A DNA stretch of 64,000 nt from JBCCFK01 sp965262315 (GCA_965262315.1 CBDHFJ010000101.1:1-64000); one strand, 5' to 3'. Positions 50,240 to 59,450 are shown, counted from the first letter of the stretch. Notes: a model not told the origin generated them from the sequence alone. A program made the numbers and translations.

Positions 50240-50986
50240 TTACCAGGTGGCGGCGTGGTCGAGGTCGAAGACCTCTCGCATGCGGGCATGCAGCGCCGCG
50301 AAGTCAGCCGAGCGAGACTCGCGCTGGTTCTGGGCGGGCGCCGTGACCGACGCCCAGTCGACCGGGCCGAATCGCTCGTCGACCGCTGCCTTCCACGCGT
50401 CGAGCCGGGAGGACAGCGGCGCCGATGCGACACCGGTGGCCACCGCCTCCTCCTCGCCGGCGACACCTTCGAAGAGGCCCAGCGCGGGGCCGACCAGGCT
50501 GTCCCGTGCGGCCATCAACCGGTCGCGGGCTTCCGGGTCGGTCAAGAGCGCGTCGAGGAGTGAGTCGGCGTGGCGGCGATGGAATGACTCCTCGCGGCCC
50601 GCCCGGACCGAGACTTCGGCGAGGGGTGTCAATGAAGAGTCGGCCACCAGGTCCCAACGGTGCTGCTCGGCGAGGTCGTACATCCAGTGGCGGACCAGAG
50701 CCTCGGCCCAGTCGTCACCGGCTCGTTCAGCCAGCCAGCAGGACCGGTACTCCCCCTCGGCCCGGAAGAACGCCAGCCGATCGATGGCCACGTCGTCGTC
50801 GCCGACGAGCAGCTCGTAGAGCAGGGCTGCGTGACCCAGTTCGTCCTGGCCGATGCTGGCGAACGCGAGGTCCTCTTCGAGGAACGGTGTGACCCCGATC
50901 CACTCCGTGTGCTGCTGGCCCATCAGGTGCTCGTCGTCGGCGAACGCGAGGATGAACTCCCGGATGCCGGGGGAGATCTCGGTCAT
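50240..50986 (-). CDS. paaC: Phenylacetyl-CoA 1,2-epoxidase structural subunit PaaC
   Basis: A 248-residue ferritin-like protein: IREFILAFADDEHLMGQQHTEWIGVTPFLEEDLAFASIGQDELGHAALLYELL is the PaaC start. It lacks a complete diiron site and serves as the partner that holds PaaA. The ATG at 50986 overlaps the paaB stop (ATGA). Last gene of the operon. Confidence 0.93.
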   Translation of the reverse strand: MTEISPGIREFILAFADDEHLMGQQHTEWIGVTPFLEEDLAFASIGQDELGHAALLYELLVGDDDVAIDRLAFFRAEGEYRSCWLAERAGDDWAEALVRHWMYDLAEQHRWDLVADSSLTPLAEVSVRAGREESFHRRHADSLLDALLTDPEARDRLMAARDSLVGPALGLFEGVAGEEEAVATGVASAPLSSRLDAWKAAVDERFGPVDWASVTAPAQNQRESRSADFAALHARMREVFDLDHAATW

Positions 50987-51258
50987 GTGTCCTCCCGCTT
51001 GGCGCGGCGCCGCTCGGCGACGGCCTGTCCGTCGTGGTGACGGTGCGGCTTGTCGGCGTTGGGGGCGATGAAGTCTGGCTCCTCTTCGAGGATGTGATCG
51101 CGGCGGACCAACCAGAGGTGGTCGCCCTCCCCGCGGCGCACGTAGGCCTCGCGGGCCAGGAGCAGCGCCAGGTCGTCGGTGGCAGCATCGAGCGCGCCCG
51201 CGTGGCGGAACTCGTCCTTGCCCTCCTTCTTCAGAAAGACCTCGTAGGTGGCGGTCAT
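50983..51258 (-). CDS. paaB: Phenylacetyl-CoA epoxidase subunit PaaB
   Basis: A 91-residue protein: TYEVFLKKEGKDEFRHAGALDA, then ALLLAREAYVRRGEGDHLWLVRRDHI, a typical PaaB sequence. It is required for the oxygenase complex. Both ends overlap its neighbours by 4 bp, so the four genes form a translationally coupled operon. Confidence 0.92.
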   Translation of the reverse strand: MTATYEVFLKKEGKDEFRHAGALDAATDDLALLLAREAYVRRGEGDHLWLVRRDHILEEEPDFIAPNADKPHRHHDGQAVAERRRAKREDT

Positions 51259-51716
51259 GAGCGCATCACCTCCACGGTTTCGGAGCAGGACGGGCAACGG
51301 TGGACCGAGCGGCACCGGCTGGGACCGAACAGCGATTGCTGCACGGTGCGGGCCCCGCAACGCGGACACGGTGCAGCCTTGGTGCCGATCTGAATGGACA
51401 CGGTGAACTCCCGCGCCATCGTGCTTCGGGCGTCGGTGCTGACCCGGTCGACGGTCCAGGCCGGCGAACGAAGCCACTCGACCTCGACGTCGGTGATGCC
51501 AGCGACGGCCGCGACTGCGCCTGCGACCTCGTCGGCGATCATGCCGAGGGCCGGGCACCCGCTGAACGTGGGGATGAGGCCGATGTGAGCCCGACCGTCG
51601 GTGACGTCGAGGAGTTCGAGTAGGCCCAGGTCGACGATCGAGACCCCGGGGTACTCGGGGTCGTCGACCCCGGCGACGGCTTCGTGCACCGCGAGCATCA
51701 GCGCCGCGTCAGACAC
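51255..51716 (-). CDS. paaD: PaaD (Fe-S/zinc maturation protein of the epoxidase)
   Basis: A 153-residue protein. The GTG at 51716 overlaps the paaA stop. The N-terminal DUF59-type domain has DPEYPGVSIVDLGLLELL and PTFSGCPALGMI, and the C-terminus has four Cys in CPRCGA and CPSC pairs, as in PaaD. It probably matures the iron-sulfur or diiron centre. No paaE reductase gene follows in the window. Confidence 0.9.
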   Translation of the reverse strand: MSDAALMLAVHEAVAGVDDPEYPGVSIVDLGLLELLDVTDGRAHIGLIPTFSGCPALGMIADEVAGAVAAVAGITDVEVEWLRSPAWTVDRVSTDARSTMAREFTVSIQIGTKAAPCPRCGARTVQQSLFGPSRCRSVHRCPSCSETVEVMRS

Positions 51717-52629
51717 CGGCCGGCACCCGATCGAGCGCAGTGCGGACCCAACGGGTCCGCTCCCAGTTGTCCCTGGCCTCGGCGATGCGGCGAGCGGAGT
51801 CCGGGCCGCCCTGGCGCATGGTCTGCTTGAGAGGCTCCCAGTCGATTTCGCCGACGACCCACCTGCCTGTCTCGTCGTCGTGGCGGAGGTCGGGGTCGGG
51901 GATCGTGAAGCCGTAGCTCTGCAGCAGCGGCACGAACTTCTGGATCCACCGGTCACGGAGGATCTCGTTGCGCTCGGACTTGATGTGCCAGCGGAGCAGC
52001 ACGTCGTTCGGTTTCGAGTCCGGGCCGAAGAGCTGCATGGCCGGCAGCCACCATCGGTTGAGCGACTCCTGGAAGAGGTCCCGCTGGACCTGAGTGCCCT
52101 CGGCGATGCGCATCATGCGGTCCTCGCCGAGGCGCATGTGGAAGCCCTCCTCGGAGATGATGCGCTTCAGGATGCGGCGATAGGGCCCGTACGAGCAGTT
52201 CTTGAACACCGCCTGCTGGCTGGCAAGGGCTGCGGCGTCGACCAGGAAGGCGATGGCGACCTGGTCACCCCAGGTGACGGCCTGGTAGTGGAACACGTTG
52301 TGGAAGCGGCTCTTGCCGGCGAAGAGGTCCTCGAGCATCTCTTCGCGGGTCTTGATGCCCATGTCGGCGGCGACCATGTAGAGGAGGTGGCCGTGGCCGA
52401 TCTCGTCCTGGGTCTTGGCCAGGACGGACATCTTGTGGCGGAGTCCCGGGGTGCGGGGGATCCAGTCCCGCTCGGTGAGGCCGCCCATCAGCTCGCTGTT
52501 GGCGTGCATCTCGATGAACTGGAAGACCGCCTGGCGGTAGGCGTCGGGCATGTCGTCGTCGACCTCGACGATGCCGCCTTCGTCGAGGAATGCCTCGAAC
52601 TCCTCCATCGACCGCCACGTGCGCGTCAT
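51709..52629 (-). CDS. paaA: Phenylacetyl-CoA 1,2-epoxidase catalytic subunit PaaA
   Basis: A 306-residue ferritin-like diiron protein. The metal-binding ExxH pairs are DEIGHGHLLY and SEEGFHMRLGEDRM. It epoxidises the ring of phenylacetyl-CoA with oxygen. It is the first gene of the paaADBC operon and divergent from paaX, with 68 bp between the starts. Confidence 0.95.
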   Translation of the reverse strand: MTRTWRSMEEFEAFLDEGGIVEVDDDMPDAYRQAVFQFIEMHANSELMGGLTERDWIPRTPGLRHKMSVLAKTQDEIGHGHLLYMVAADMGIKTREEMLEDLFAGKSRFHNVFHYQAVTWGDQVAIAFLVDAAALASQQAVFKNCSYGPYRRILKRIISEEGFHMRLGEDRMMRIAEGTQVQRDLFQESLNRWWLPAMQLFGPDSKPNDVLLRWHIKSERNEILRDRWIQKFVPLLQSYGFTIPDPDLRHDDETGRWVVGEIDWEPLKQTMRQGGPDSARRIAEARDNWERTRWVRTALDRVPAGV

Positions 52630-52657
52630 GGGCTCCTCCGCTCTCGAGCTCGTCGAA

Positions 52658-52699
52658 ATGATACAGATTGCATCCAGTGCCGGGCAAGAGCTGTATCAT
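52658..52699. promoter_or_regulatory. PaaX operator-like inverted repeat ATGATACAG / CTGTATCAT
   Basis: Two perfect 9-bp arms (52658-52666 and 52691-52699) separated by 24 bp in the gap between paaA and paaX. The right arm contains the first two bases of the paaX ATG. TGATAC half-sites resemble the TGATTC halves known for PaaX of E. coli. Confidence 0.6.
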
Positions 52700-53573
52700 G
52701 TCGCTGATGGTGGCGGTCGCCGATCTCGTCGATGCGTATGCGTCCGATCCCCGCTCCAGCGCCCGCGTGCTCCTGGCCACGATCTTCGGCGACGCGATCC
52801 TGCCCCGTGGTCAGGAGGCAGCAGTTCAGGCGCTGGCCGCGCTGATGGCGCCCACGGGTGCCAGCGAACGGCTGGTGCGGACCTCCCTCCATCGCCTGGC
52901 AGCCGATGGTCTGGTCACCGCCGAACGGCGTGGGCGACAGAGCTTCTACCGGGTTGCCCCCGAGGCACGAGGCACCTTTGCGGACGCCGACGCCAGGATC
53001 TACGCCGGGCGGCCGGGTGCCTGGGACGGCCAGTGGACGGTCGCGGTCCTCGACCCCGACGGGCCGGGGCGCGATGCGATCCGGACGGAGTTGCGGTGGT
53101 TGGGCCTCGGCGCGGTGAGCCCCGGCGTCCACGTCTCTCCCACCGTCGACGTGGCCACCGTCGAAGCCGCGCTGGCTCGACACGAGAGCCCGCTCGTGCT
53201 GCTGCTGCGTGGGCCGTCCACCTCGGCGGTGACCGTTGGTGACGCGGCCCTGCTGGCAGCGGTCGACCCGCTGGGCGACATCGACGCCGCGCTGCGGTCG
53301 CACGTGGACCGATTCGGACCCTTCGTCGGTGTCAGCGATCTCGACGCCGCGTCAGCGTTCGTCCTCCGGTCGCTGCTCGTCGACTCCTGGCGCCGCATCG
53401 TGCTCCGGATGCCCGATGTCCCTGCCGAGTTGGTCCCAGAGCGCTGGCTGGGGCAGGTGGCACGCGACGTGACCGCCAGTGTCTATCGTTCGGTGGTCGA
53501 CGCCAGCGAGGCCCACCTCGACACGGTGCTCGGCCCTGCGGTGGTCGACCATTCCGCCCGGTTCGCTCCCTGA
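52698..53573 (+). CDS. paaX: PaaX-family transcriptional repressor
   Basis: A 291-residue regulator: SARVLLATIFGDAILPRGQEAAVQALAALMAPTGASERLVRTSLHRL is the PaaX winged helix, and the middle region with GRQSFYRVAPEARG, WDGQWTVAVLDPD and GVHVSPTVD is the PaaX core. The ATG at 52698 is preferred over the earlier TTG. It is released by phenylacetyl-CoA and represses the divergent paa operon. Confidence 0.9.
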   Translation: MSLMVAVADLVDAYASDPRSSARVLLATIFGDAILPRGQEAAVQALAALMAPTGASERLVRTSLHRLAADGLVTAERRGRQSFYRVAPEARGTFADADARIYAGRPGAWDGQWTVAVLDPDGPGRDAIRTELRWLGLGAVSPGVHVSPTVDVATVEAALARHESPLVLLLRGPSTSAVTVGDAALLAAVDPLGDIDAALRSHVDRFGPFVGVSDLDAASAFVLRSLLVDSWRRIVLRMPDVPAELVPERWLGQVARDVTASVYRSVVDASEAHLDTVLGPAVVDHSARFAP

Positions 53574-53715
53574 GCATCCCCGTCCAGGCGGGCGAGTCAC
53601 CAGCGTGCGCGCAGGGGCTCCCAGCCCGCACCGCCTGCAGCGCGGCGTCTGACGCGTCGCAGCCGTCTCGCAGATGCAGGCGAGCCTTCGGTGCCCGGGA
53701 CGACGTCCCCGGTCG

Positions 53716-54606
53716 TCACGGGTGGCCGGCGAAGGTCGGCTCGGGCCGGCCGGTGACGCCAACGTCGTCGAGCACCAGCAGCGAGCCGGGTTCGACGCCC
53801 ATGTGCGGCTGGTCGGGGCCGTGCCCGAAGCCGATCGAGGTCACGAACAGGGTGGACGAGTCCGGCCCGGCGAACGCCGGCATCGTGGGCATGTGCAACG
53901 GCAACTCGATGCGTCGGTCCAGGGTGCCCTCGGGCGTGATCCGGGTGAGGGCAGCGCCGCGCACCTCCGCCGACCAGTAGCAGCCCTCGGCGTCCAGACA
54001 ACCGCCGTCCGGGTTGCCCGGCAGGTCGGCGAAGTCGAAGAACACCCGACCGTTGCGCCGGGCGCCGGTCTCGACCTCGTAGTCCCACACGAGAATCTGG
54101 CCGGTTCGCGAGTCGGCCCAGTACATCCGGTCGCGGTCGTCGTCGAACGCCAGGGCGTTGCTGACGCCGATCTCGTGTCGGAGCTCGACGTGGGAGCCGT
54201 CGGATTCGACGCGATGCAAGATGCCGGTCATCGGGCCGGCGCGGCGGTCCTCGGTCATCGAGCCGATCACGAATCGACCAGCCGGATCACACTTCCCGTC
54301 GTTGAGCCGGTTGCCGTTGTCGGCCGGTTCGAGATCGGCGAACGGCTGGAAGGTCGCGGTCTCCCAGTCCACGAAGCCCACCTGGTGCTCCATCCCCACG
54401 ACGAGCCGACCGGGGGTTCCGGTGAACGAGAACGCTCCGGGTCGGCCGGCGAGCACACGCGTGTCGACCGCGCCGCTCGACGGGTCGAGGCGGTGGATCG
54501 CCTTGCCGTCGATGTCGGCCCAGTACAGGGCCTCCTCGGACGCGGACCAGACCGGGCACTCCCCGAGGGCGTCAGCCTCGTGTGCGACGACGTCGATGTC
54601 GACCAC
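53716..54606 (-). CDS. SMP-30/gluconolactonase/LRE-family protein
   Basis: A 296-residue six-bladed propeller with LGECPVWSASEEALYWADI at the start (metal-binding Glu), NDGKCDPAGRFVIGSM in the middle with the Asn/Asp ligands, and SNALAFDDDRDRMYWADS. The family are lactonases that open sugar or aldonolactones and need a divalent metal. The nearest coding gene (GYD) overlaps no other function. Substrate unknown. Confidence 0.9.
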   Translation of the reverse strand: MVDIDVVAHEADALGECPVWSASEEALYWADIDGKAIHRLDPSSGAVDTRVLAGRPGAFSFTGTPGRLVVGMEHQVGFVDWETATFQPFADLEPADNGNRLNDGKCDPAGRFVIGSMTEDRRAGPMTGILHRVESDGSHVELRHEIGVSNALAFDDDRDRMYWADSRTGQILVWDYEVETGARRNGRVFFDFADLPGNPDGGCLDAEGCYWSAEVRGAALTRITPEGTLDRRIELPLHMPTMPAFAGPDSSTLFVTSIGFGHGPDQPHMGVEPGSLLVLDDVGVTGRPEPTFAGHP

Positions 54607-54616
54607 GCCCGTGACC

Positions 54617-54928
54617 TCAGCCGTCCCCGTCGTCGTCGGGTCCTTCCAACAGCGACTGGATGAAGTCGGCTCGTGGGATGGCCGGCAGGGTGGTGATCTC
54701 GACCGTCCCCCGCGACGCCAGGTTGACGGACAGTCGAGCGACGGTCTCGTTGTCCGGCCCCTCGATGATGGTGACGAAGTCGTAGTTGCCGAGCGTGGCG
54801 TACTGGGCGACGACCGAGCAGCCGAACTCGCCGATCTCGGAGTTGACCGCGTCGATGCGGGTCGGGTTCTCCGCGAGGGTTCGGCCGCCTTCGGCGGTCA
54901 GTCGGGTCAACAGGACGAAGGTGGCCAT
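54617..54928 (-). CDS. GYD-domain protein
   Basis: A 103-residue protein: VLLTRLTAEGGRTLAENP, VVAQYATLGNYDFVTIIEGPDNETVARL and SRGTVEITTLPAI are the segments of the GYD family (here with GNYD). These small ferredoxin-fold proteins bind ligands but their role is unknown. Located 10 bp upstream of the SMP-30 gene on the same strand; likely operon. Confidence 0.85.
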   Translation of the reverse strand: MATFVLLTRLTAEGGRTLAENPTRIDAVNSEIGEFGCSVVAQYATLGNYDFVTIIEGPDNETVARLSVNLASRGTVEITTLPAIPRADFIQSLLEGPDDDGDG

Positions 54929-55068
54929 CGGAGACTCCTGCGTTCTCGGGTCGTCAGACGGTACCTCACGGGCCACCCGTCGGAGCGGCCGATGCGGGCC
55001 GCGGTCGCAAGTGCTGCAGGGCGTCGATGCGTCGGGAAGGAACCGGCGGCTCGGGGGGTTCGGGGTGC

Positions 55069-56478
55069 ATGGCACCCCCCTCGGACCAATCAGCCGTCCT
55101 TCGCTCGACCGCGCGTCGCCGCAGGCCGCTCCGATGGTGGGCTGTGGTCGCCGCGGTCGCCGTCCTCGCCGCCGCGTGCGGAGGCGACAGCTCGTCCGAG
55201 ACCGCGGGCGGCGACGCCGAAACGACCGTCGGTACCGGTGCTGCCGAGCCCGACGCGCCCACCGTTGATGAGGTCGCCCCGCCCGCACCCGTGGAGGCCC
55301 CCGAGTCCGATGCGACCGATCTGTTCTCACCCACCGAGACCACCGAGCCGTTCGACCTCAGCGGCGGAGCGGCCTCCAGCGACGAAGGAGTCGTCGTCGA
55401 CACCGACGACCCTCGGAGCCGACTGGTCGATCTGGCCCGTCAGGTGAGCGAACCCTGGCCCACCGACTGGACCAGGCGCACGATCGAACTGGACGAGTTA
55501 CTCGTCGGCCTGCCCCGCCTCGATCCCCGCGACGGCATCCCGCCCATCGATCGCCCCCGTTTCGAGGCGATCGCCGATGCCACCTGGCTCGGTGACGCCG
55601 AGCCAGGCGCTCTCGTTCGTCTCGACGGGGAGGTGCGCTTCTACCCATTGTCGATCCTGACCCGCCACGAGATCGTCAACGATCGCATCGGCGACATCCC
55701 CGTGGCCGTGACGTTCTGTCCGCTCTGCAACACCGCGCTGACGTTCGACCGCCGGGTCGACGGCGAGGTTCTGCGATTCGGGGTGTCGGGCCTCCTCCGT
55801 AACAGCGATCTGGTGATGTGGGACGAGGGCACGACCTCGCTGTGGCAACAGATCACCGGCGAGTCGGTCGTCGGCGCGTTCGCCGGAACCCAGCTCGATC
55901 TGATCTCGACCTCGATCGTCTCCTACGGGGACGCGGTGGCGGACTTCCCGGACGCGCTGTCGCTGTCGCGCTCCACCGGGTTCCCGATCGACTACGGCGC
56001 CAACCCTTACGTCGGCTACAGCTCGAGCGAGCGGCCCTTCCTGTTCGACGGGGAACCGGATCCCCGATTCCCCGCCCTGTCCCGGGTGGTCGGGGTCAGC
56101 ATCGACGGCGTGGAGAAGGCCTACCCCTTCCCGTTGTTGGTCGACTCGCCTGCGGTGAACGACCAGGTCGGCGATGTGCCCGTCGCGGTCTTGTGGGGCG
56201 GGGACACGGCCGACGCACTGGCCGGGCCGGTGATCGCCGACAGCCAGGCGATCGGTACCGGTATCGCGTTCGACCGCCGCGTCGGGGATCAGGTGCTGAC
56301 GTTCTCGGCGATCGGAGACGGTCGCTTCACCGATGCCGAGACCGGGTCGACCTGGTCGCTGCTCGGTCTGGCCCTCGACGGTCCACTCGCAGGCGAACAG
56401 CTCGACGGGGTGACTCACCGGAACGAGTTCTGGTTCGCCTGGGCGAGCTTCTTTCCCGACGGGGTCGTCTACGGCTGA
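55069..56478 (+). CDS. DUF3179-domain lipoprotein
   Basis: About 469 residues from the ATG at 55069 (an earlier in-frame ATG at 55027 is possible). The N-terminal stretch of basic residues, hydrophobic helix and VLAAACGG lipobox predict export, followed by an acidic/Ala linker. The main domain has ARLDGEVRFYPLSIL-type DUF3179 segments, NDRIGDIPVAVTFCPLCNTALTFDR with two Cys, and a second half with a similar layout (VNDQVGDVPVAVLW). The function of DUF3179 is unknown; the CPLC pair could be redox-active or bind metal. Confidence 0.88.
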   Translation: MAPPSDQSAVLRSTARRRRPLRWWAVVAAVAVLAAACGGDSSSETAGGDAETTVGTGAAEPDAPTVDEVAPPAPVEAPESDATDLFSPTETTEPFDLSGGAASSDEGVVVDTDDPRSRLVDLARQVSEPWPTDWTRRTIELDELLVGLPRLDPRDGIPPIDRPRFEAIADATWLGDAEPGALVRLDGEVRFYPLSILTRHEIVNDRIGDIPVAVTFCPLCNTALTFDRRVDGEVLRFGVSGLLRNSDLVMWDEGTTSLWQQITGESVVGAFAGTQLDLISTSIVSYGDAVADFPDALSLSRSTGFPIDYGANPYVGYSSSERPFLFDGEPDPRFPALSRVVGVSIDGVEKAYPFPLLVDSPAVNDQVGDVPVAVLWGGDTADALAGPVIADSQAIGTGIAFDRRVGDQVLTFSAIGDGRFTDAETGSTWSLLGLALDGPLAGEQLDGVTHRNEFWFAWASFFPDGVVYG

Positions 56479-56578
56479 CACCTGGACGACCACTGTCCGC
56501 GAGGTGGTCGTGACGCGGGTCTGGCTGCCACAATCATCCTTTTGGCGAGTCAGGACCCGGGGAGACGGGGGAGGGTGC

Positions 56579-57109
56579 ATGGATCAGGAACAGGTGGCGG
56601 ATGTGGTGAGTCCGCATATCAAGGGACGTCCGACCGTCGACTATGTGTTGCGCACCGTCCAGCAGAACACCCTGCAGCTGTCCGCGATGGCGGATCAGAA
56701 GGCCAGCGTCGTGCTGGGCGCGGCGTTCGTGATGGCGACCATCGTCTTCGGTGATCTGACCGGCCTCCAGGACTCGAACGTCGAGACCGTGCTGCTGGCC
56801 GTCACCGCGGTGCTGTCGGGCGTGCTCGCGGCCCTGGCGGTCATGCCCCGCATCATGGTCGGCGGTCAGAAGGCCGAACGGCCGAACCTGCTGTTCTTCG
56901 GGTCGGTCGCCACCATGGACCGCGACGACTACATCTCGCAGATGCGGCACACCCTCCAGGACGACGATCGGGTCTACGAGGCGATCATGGACGACATCCA
57001 CCAGGGGTCGCAGGTCTTGCTCAGCCGCAAGTACCTCCTCCTCAAGCTGAGCTATGCCACGCTGATCGCGGGCATGGTCGCGACCCTGGTGGCGGTCCTG
57101 GTCACCTGA
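56579..57109 (+). CDS. PycTM-like (DUF5706) membrane protein
   Basis: A 176-residue protein with a short soluble N-terminus (VVSPHIKGRPTVDYVLRTVQQ), then LSAMADQKASVVLGAAFVMATIVFG and VETVLLAVTAVLSGVLAALAVMP as helices and a final helix near the C-terminus. The ADQKAS motif before the first helix is the hallmark of DUF5706, the domain of Pycsar membrane effectors. No cyclase gene is adjacent. The ATG at 56579 follows GGGAGACGGGGGAGGG. It may be an orphan effector or a relative with another role. Confidence 0.7.
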   Translation: MDQEQVADVVSPHIKGRPTVDYVLRTVQQNTLQLSAMADQKASVVLGAAFVMATIVFGDLTGLQDSNVETVLLAVTAVLSGVLAALAVMPRIMVGGQKAERPNLLFFGSVATMDRDDYISQMRHTLQDDDRVYEAIMDDIHQGSQVLLSRKYLLLKLSYATLIAGMVATLVAVLVT

Positions 57110-57148
57110 CGGCGCGGGTAGGCCGGGTCGCTGTGCAAGCATGCGGCC

Positions 57149-57751
57149 ATGGTCGATCGGATCGTCGTCGTACGCCATGGTGAGACCGAATGGTCCCGGG
57201 CCGGGCGCCACACGGGGCGAACCGACATCCCCCTCACGCCGCTCGGCGAACAGGAGGCCAGCCTGACTCGGGCCAGTCTCGGTGGTTGGACCTTCCGGCA
57301 CGTCTGGGCCAGTCCGCTGCAGCGGGCGCAGGCCACGGCGACCCTGGCCGGGTACCGGCCCGAGTACGACCCGACGCTGCTGGAGTGGGACTACGGCGAG
57401 ATCGAGGGTCGGACCAACGACGAGATCACGGCGGACCGGCCCGGCTGGTCCAAGTGGGTGGACGAGGTGCCCGGAGGCGAACACGTCGAGGACGTCGGCC
57501 GCCGAGCGGACGCGTTCCTGGCGCGGGTGGCCGGCGAGGTCCCCCAGGGCGACGTCGCGGTGTTCGCGCACGGTCACCTCCTCGCGGTGCTGATCGCACG
57601 CTGGCTGGGTCTGCCCGCGGCCGAGGGGCGACGCTTCCCCCTCGAAACCGGGTCGATCTCGGTGCTGGGCTCCAAGCGGCAGGATCGGGTGCTCCACCAG
57701 TTCAACCATCGCTGCGGCGACGACCTCGACCCGGCACCCGCGCCGGACTGA
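57149..57751 (+). CDS. Histidine phosphatase (phosphoglycerate mutase-like)
   Basis: A 200-residue phosphatase with the RHGE motif (VVVRHGETEWS, catalytic His10), the conserved Arg in TGRTDIPLTPLGEQ and the second His in VFAHGHLLAVL. The acidic Glu of LLEWDYGEIEGR matches the proton donor. Substrate unknown (sugar phosphate, adenosylcobalamin precursor or phosphoserine are options). Confidence 0.9.
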   Translation: MVDRIVVVRHGETEWSRAGRHTGRTDIPLTPLGEQEASLTRASLGGWTFRHVWASPLQRAQATATLAGYRPEYDPTLLEWDYGEIEGRTNDEITADRPGWSKWVDEVPGGEHVEDVGRRADAFLARVAGEVPQGDVAVFAHGHLLAVLIARWLGLPAAEGRRFPLETGSISVLGSKRQDRVLHQFNHRCGDDLDPAPAPD

Positions 57752-57812
57752 CGCCCCGCCCCGAGTCAGCGACAACCAGCGACGTGGTGGGCGCGCCGGG
57801 TGGCGGGTCGGT

Positions 57813-58499
57813 TCAGCCGCTGACGCCCATCAGGCGGGCGATCAGGTTGCGCTGGACGTCCGATGTGCCCGAGTACACCAGCCCGCCCAGGGCGTCGCGA
57901 ACCTCACGTTCCACCTCGAAGTCGACCACGTAACCGCGCGCGCCGTGGATCCGCGCCGCGTCCAGCGCGTTGGCCGCGATCGCCTCACTGGCGACGAGCT
58001 TCGCGACGGCGGCGGCCATGGTCGCCCGCCGTCCGTCGCCGATCATCGCGGCCGCCCGGTAGAGCTGGAGCCTGGCGGACTCGTGGCGGGCCTGCATCTC
58101 GGCGAGACGGTGCGAGACCGCCCGGAAGGCGCCGATCGGCTGGTCGAACTGGCGGCCGGTGTTGGAGCGTTCGACCGCCTCGCCGATGACCCGCTCGAGC
58201 GCGCCGAGCTGCGACGCGAACACCAGGACGGCCTGTCGCCGGGCGCATCGGCGTGTCGCGACCGCCGTGTCGCTGATCAAGCCGGACGATGCGGCCAGGC
58301 GGGTCACGGTCCGGTGGGACGGTACCGACGACAGCCAGCGGCGTCCGCTGCGTGCATGGACGCCGACCAGGGCCGACCGGACCGCCGTGTCGCTGCGGGG
58401 GACGAACGGGTCGGGACCCCGTGGCCGGTCGCCCCCGACGTCTCCCGCCTGGTCGTCGCCGACGGTGTGACCGTGGCGTCGGTCTGGCGTGGCTGACAT
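57813..58499 (-). pseudogene. Acyl-CoA dehydrogenase C-terminal fragment
   Basis: The last 140 codons are typical of the C-terminal four-helix domain of acyl-CoA dehydrogenases: ALERVIGEAVERSNTGRQFDQPIGAFRAVSHRL, then RIHGARGYVVDFEVEREVRD and YSGTSDVQRNLIA. The N-terminal domain and the middle beta domain (about 230 residues) are missing, and the first 80 codons of the ORF do not look like the family. The upstream gene on the other strand starts at 58548, so there is no room for a full enzyme. It is a remnant or a frameshifted copy. Confidence 0.7.
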
Positions 58500-58547
58500 C
58501 GGACGCGGTCGGCGACGGTCTCCCCGGCCATGTGGCATCGTCTGGGC

Positions 58548-59450
58548 ATGACGCCGCCACTGCCAGCACTGTCACTCGCCGCGGTCCCGGGCCGCCGGGC
58601 CGCCACCCTCGAGCTCGCGAAGGAGATCGAGCGTCGCGGATACGCCGGGATCTACTGCCCGTCGTTCGGCGACGGGATGGGTCTCTGTCAGGCGCTGGCT
58701 CAGGCCACCGAGACCATTCCGTTCGGCACCTCGATCGCCAACATGTACACGCGACACGTCGCGGACTACGCCCAGTCGGCCTCGTTCATCCACGAGATCT
58801 CCGGCGGCCGCTTCCGTTTCGGGATCGGCGTGTCGCACGCGCCGATGAACGATCGTCTTGGGGTGTCGACCGGACGGCCTCTCGCCGACACCCGAGAGTT
58901 CGTCGATCAGCTCCACGCCCAGAAGCGGATCGGCGACCTCCCCCCGATCGTGCTCGCGGCGATGCGCGACAAGATGTGCGCGCTCGCAGCCGAGATCGGC
59001 GACGGCATGGTCTTCGCCAACTCGGCCCGCAGCGCCCTGCCCGGGACCCTGGAGCGGTGGCCCGATCCGGGTCGCGACGACTTCTTCATCGGCGGCATGA
59101 TCCCCACGTGCGTCTCCGATGACCGAGACGCGGCGGCTGCGGTGAACCGGCGCACGCTCACGATGTACGTCGGCCTGCCCAACTACCGGAACTACTGGAA
59201 GGACTCGGGCTACCGCGAGGAGATGGAGGCCATCGAAGCCGCCATCGCCGCGGGGGATCACGACGCCGTTCCGGGGCTGATGAGCGATGAGTGGCTGAGC
59301 GACTGCACGTTGTACGGCTCGGCATCCGAGGTGGTCGAGGGCCTCGAAGCCTGGTACGACGCCGGCCTGACCACACCGATCCTGGTGCCCTCCTCGGCGA
59401 GCGGAGGACAGATGAAGGCGTTCGAGGAGTTGTTCGACGTGCTCGGCTGA
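58548..59450 (+). CDS. LLM-class F420-dependent oxidoreductase
   Basis: A 300-residue luciferase-like protein: AKEIERRGYAGIYCPSFGDGMGLCQALAQATETIPFG and GRFRFGIGVSHAPMNDRLGV are family strands. The length and the short C-terminus are typical of the smaller F420 branch. Substrate unknown. Confidence 0.87.
   Translation: MTPPLPALSLAAVPGRRAATLELAKEIERRGYAGIYCPSFGDGMGLCQALAQATETIPFGTSIANMYTRHVADYAQSASFIHEISGGRFRFGIGVSHAPMNDRLGVSTGRPLADTREFVDQLHAQKRIGDLPPIVLAAMRDKMCALAAEIGDGMVFANSARSALPGTLERWPDPGRDDFFIGGMIPTCVSDDRDAAAAVNRRTLTMYVGLPNYRNYWKDSGYREEMEAIEAAIAAGDHDAVPGLMSDEWLSDCTLYGSASEVVEGLEAWYDAGLTTPILVPSSASGGQMKAFEELFDVLG

Noticed and set aside
57945..58496. Plus-strand frame opposite the acyl-CoA dehydrogenase fragment
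   Set aside because: No recognisable domain; the minus strand carries unmistakable dehydrogenase C-terminal motifs.
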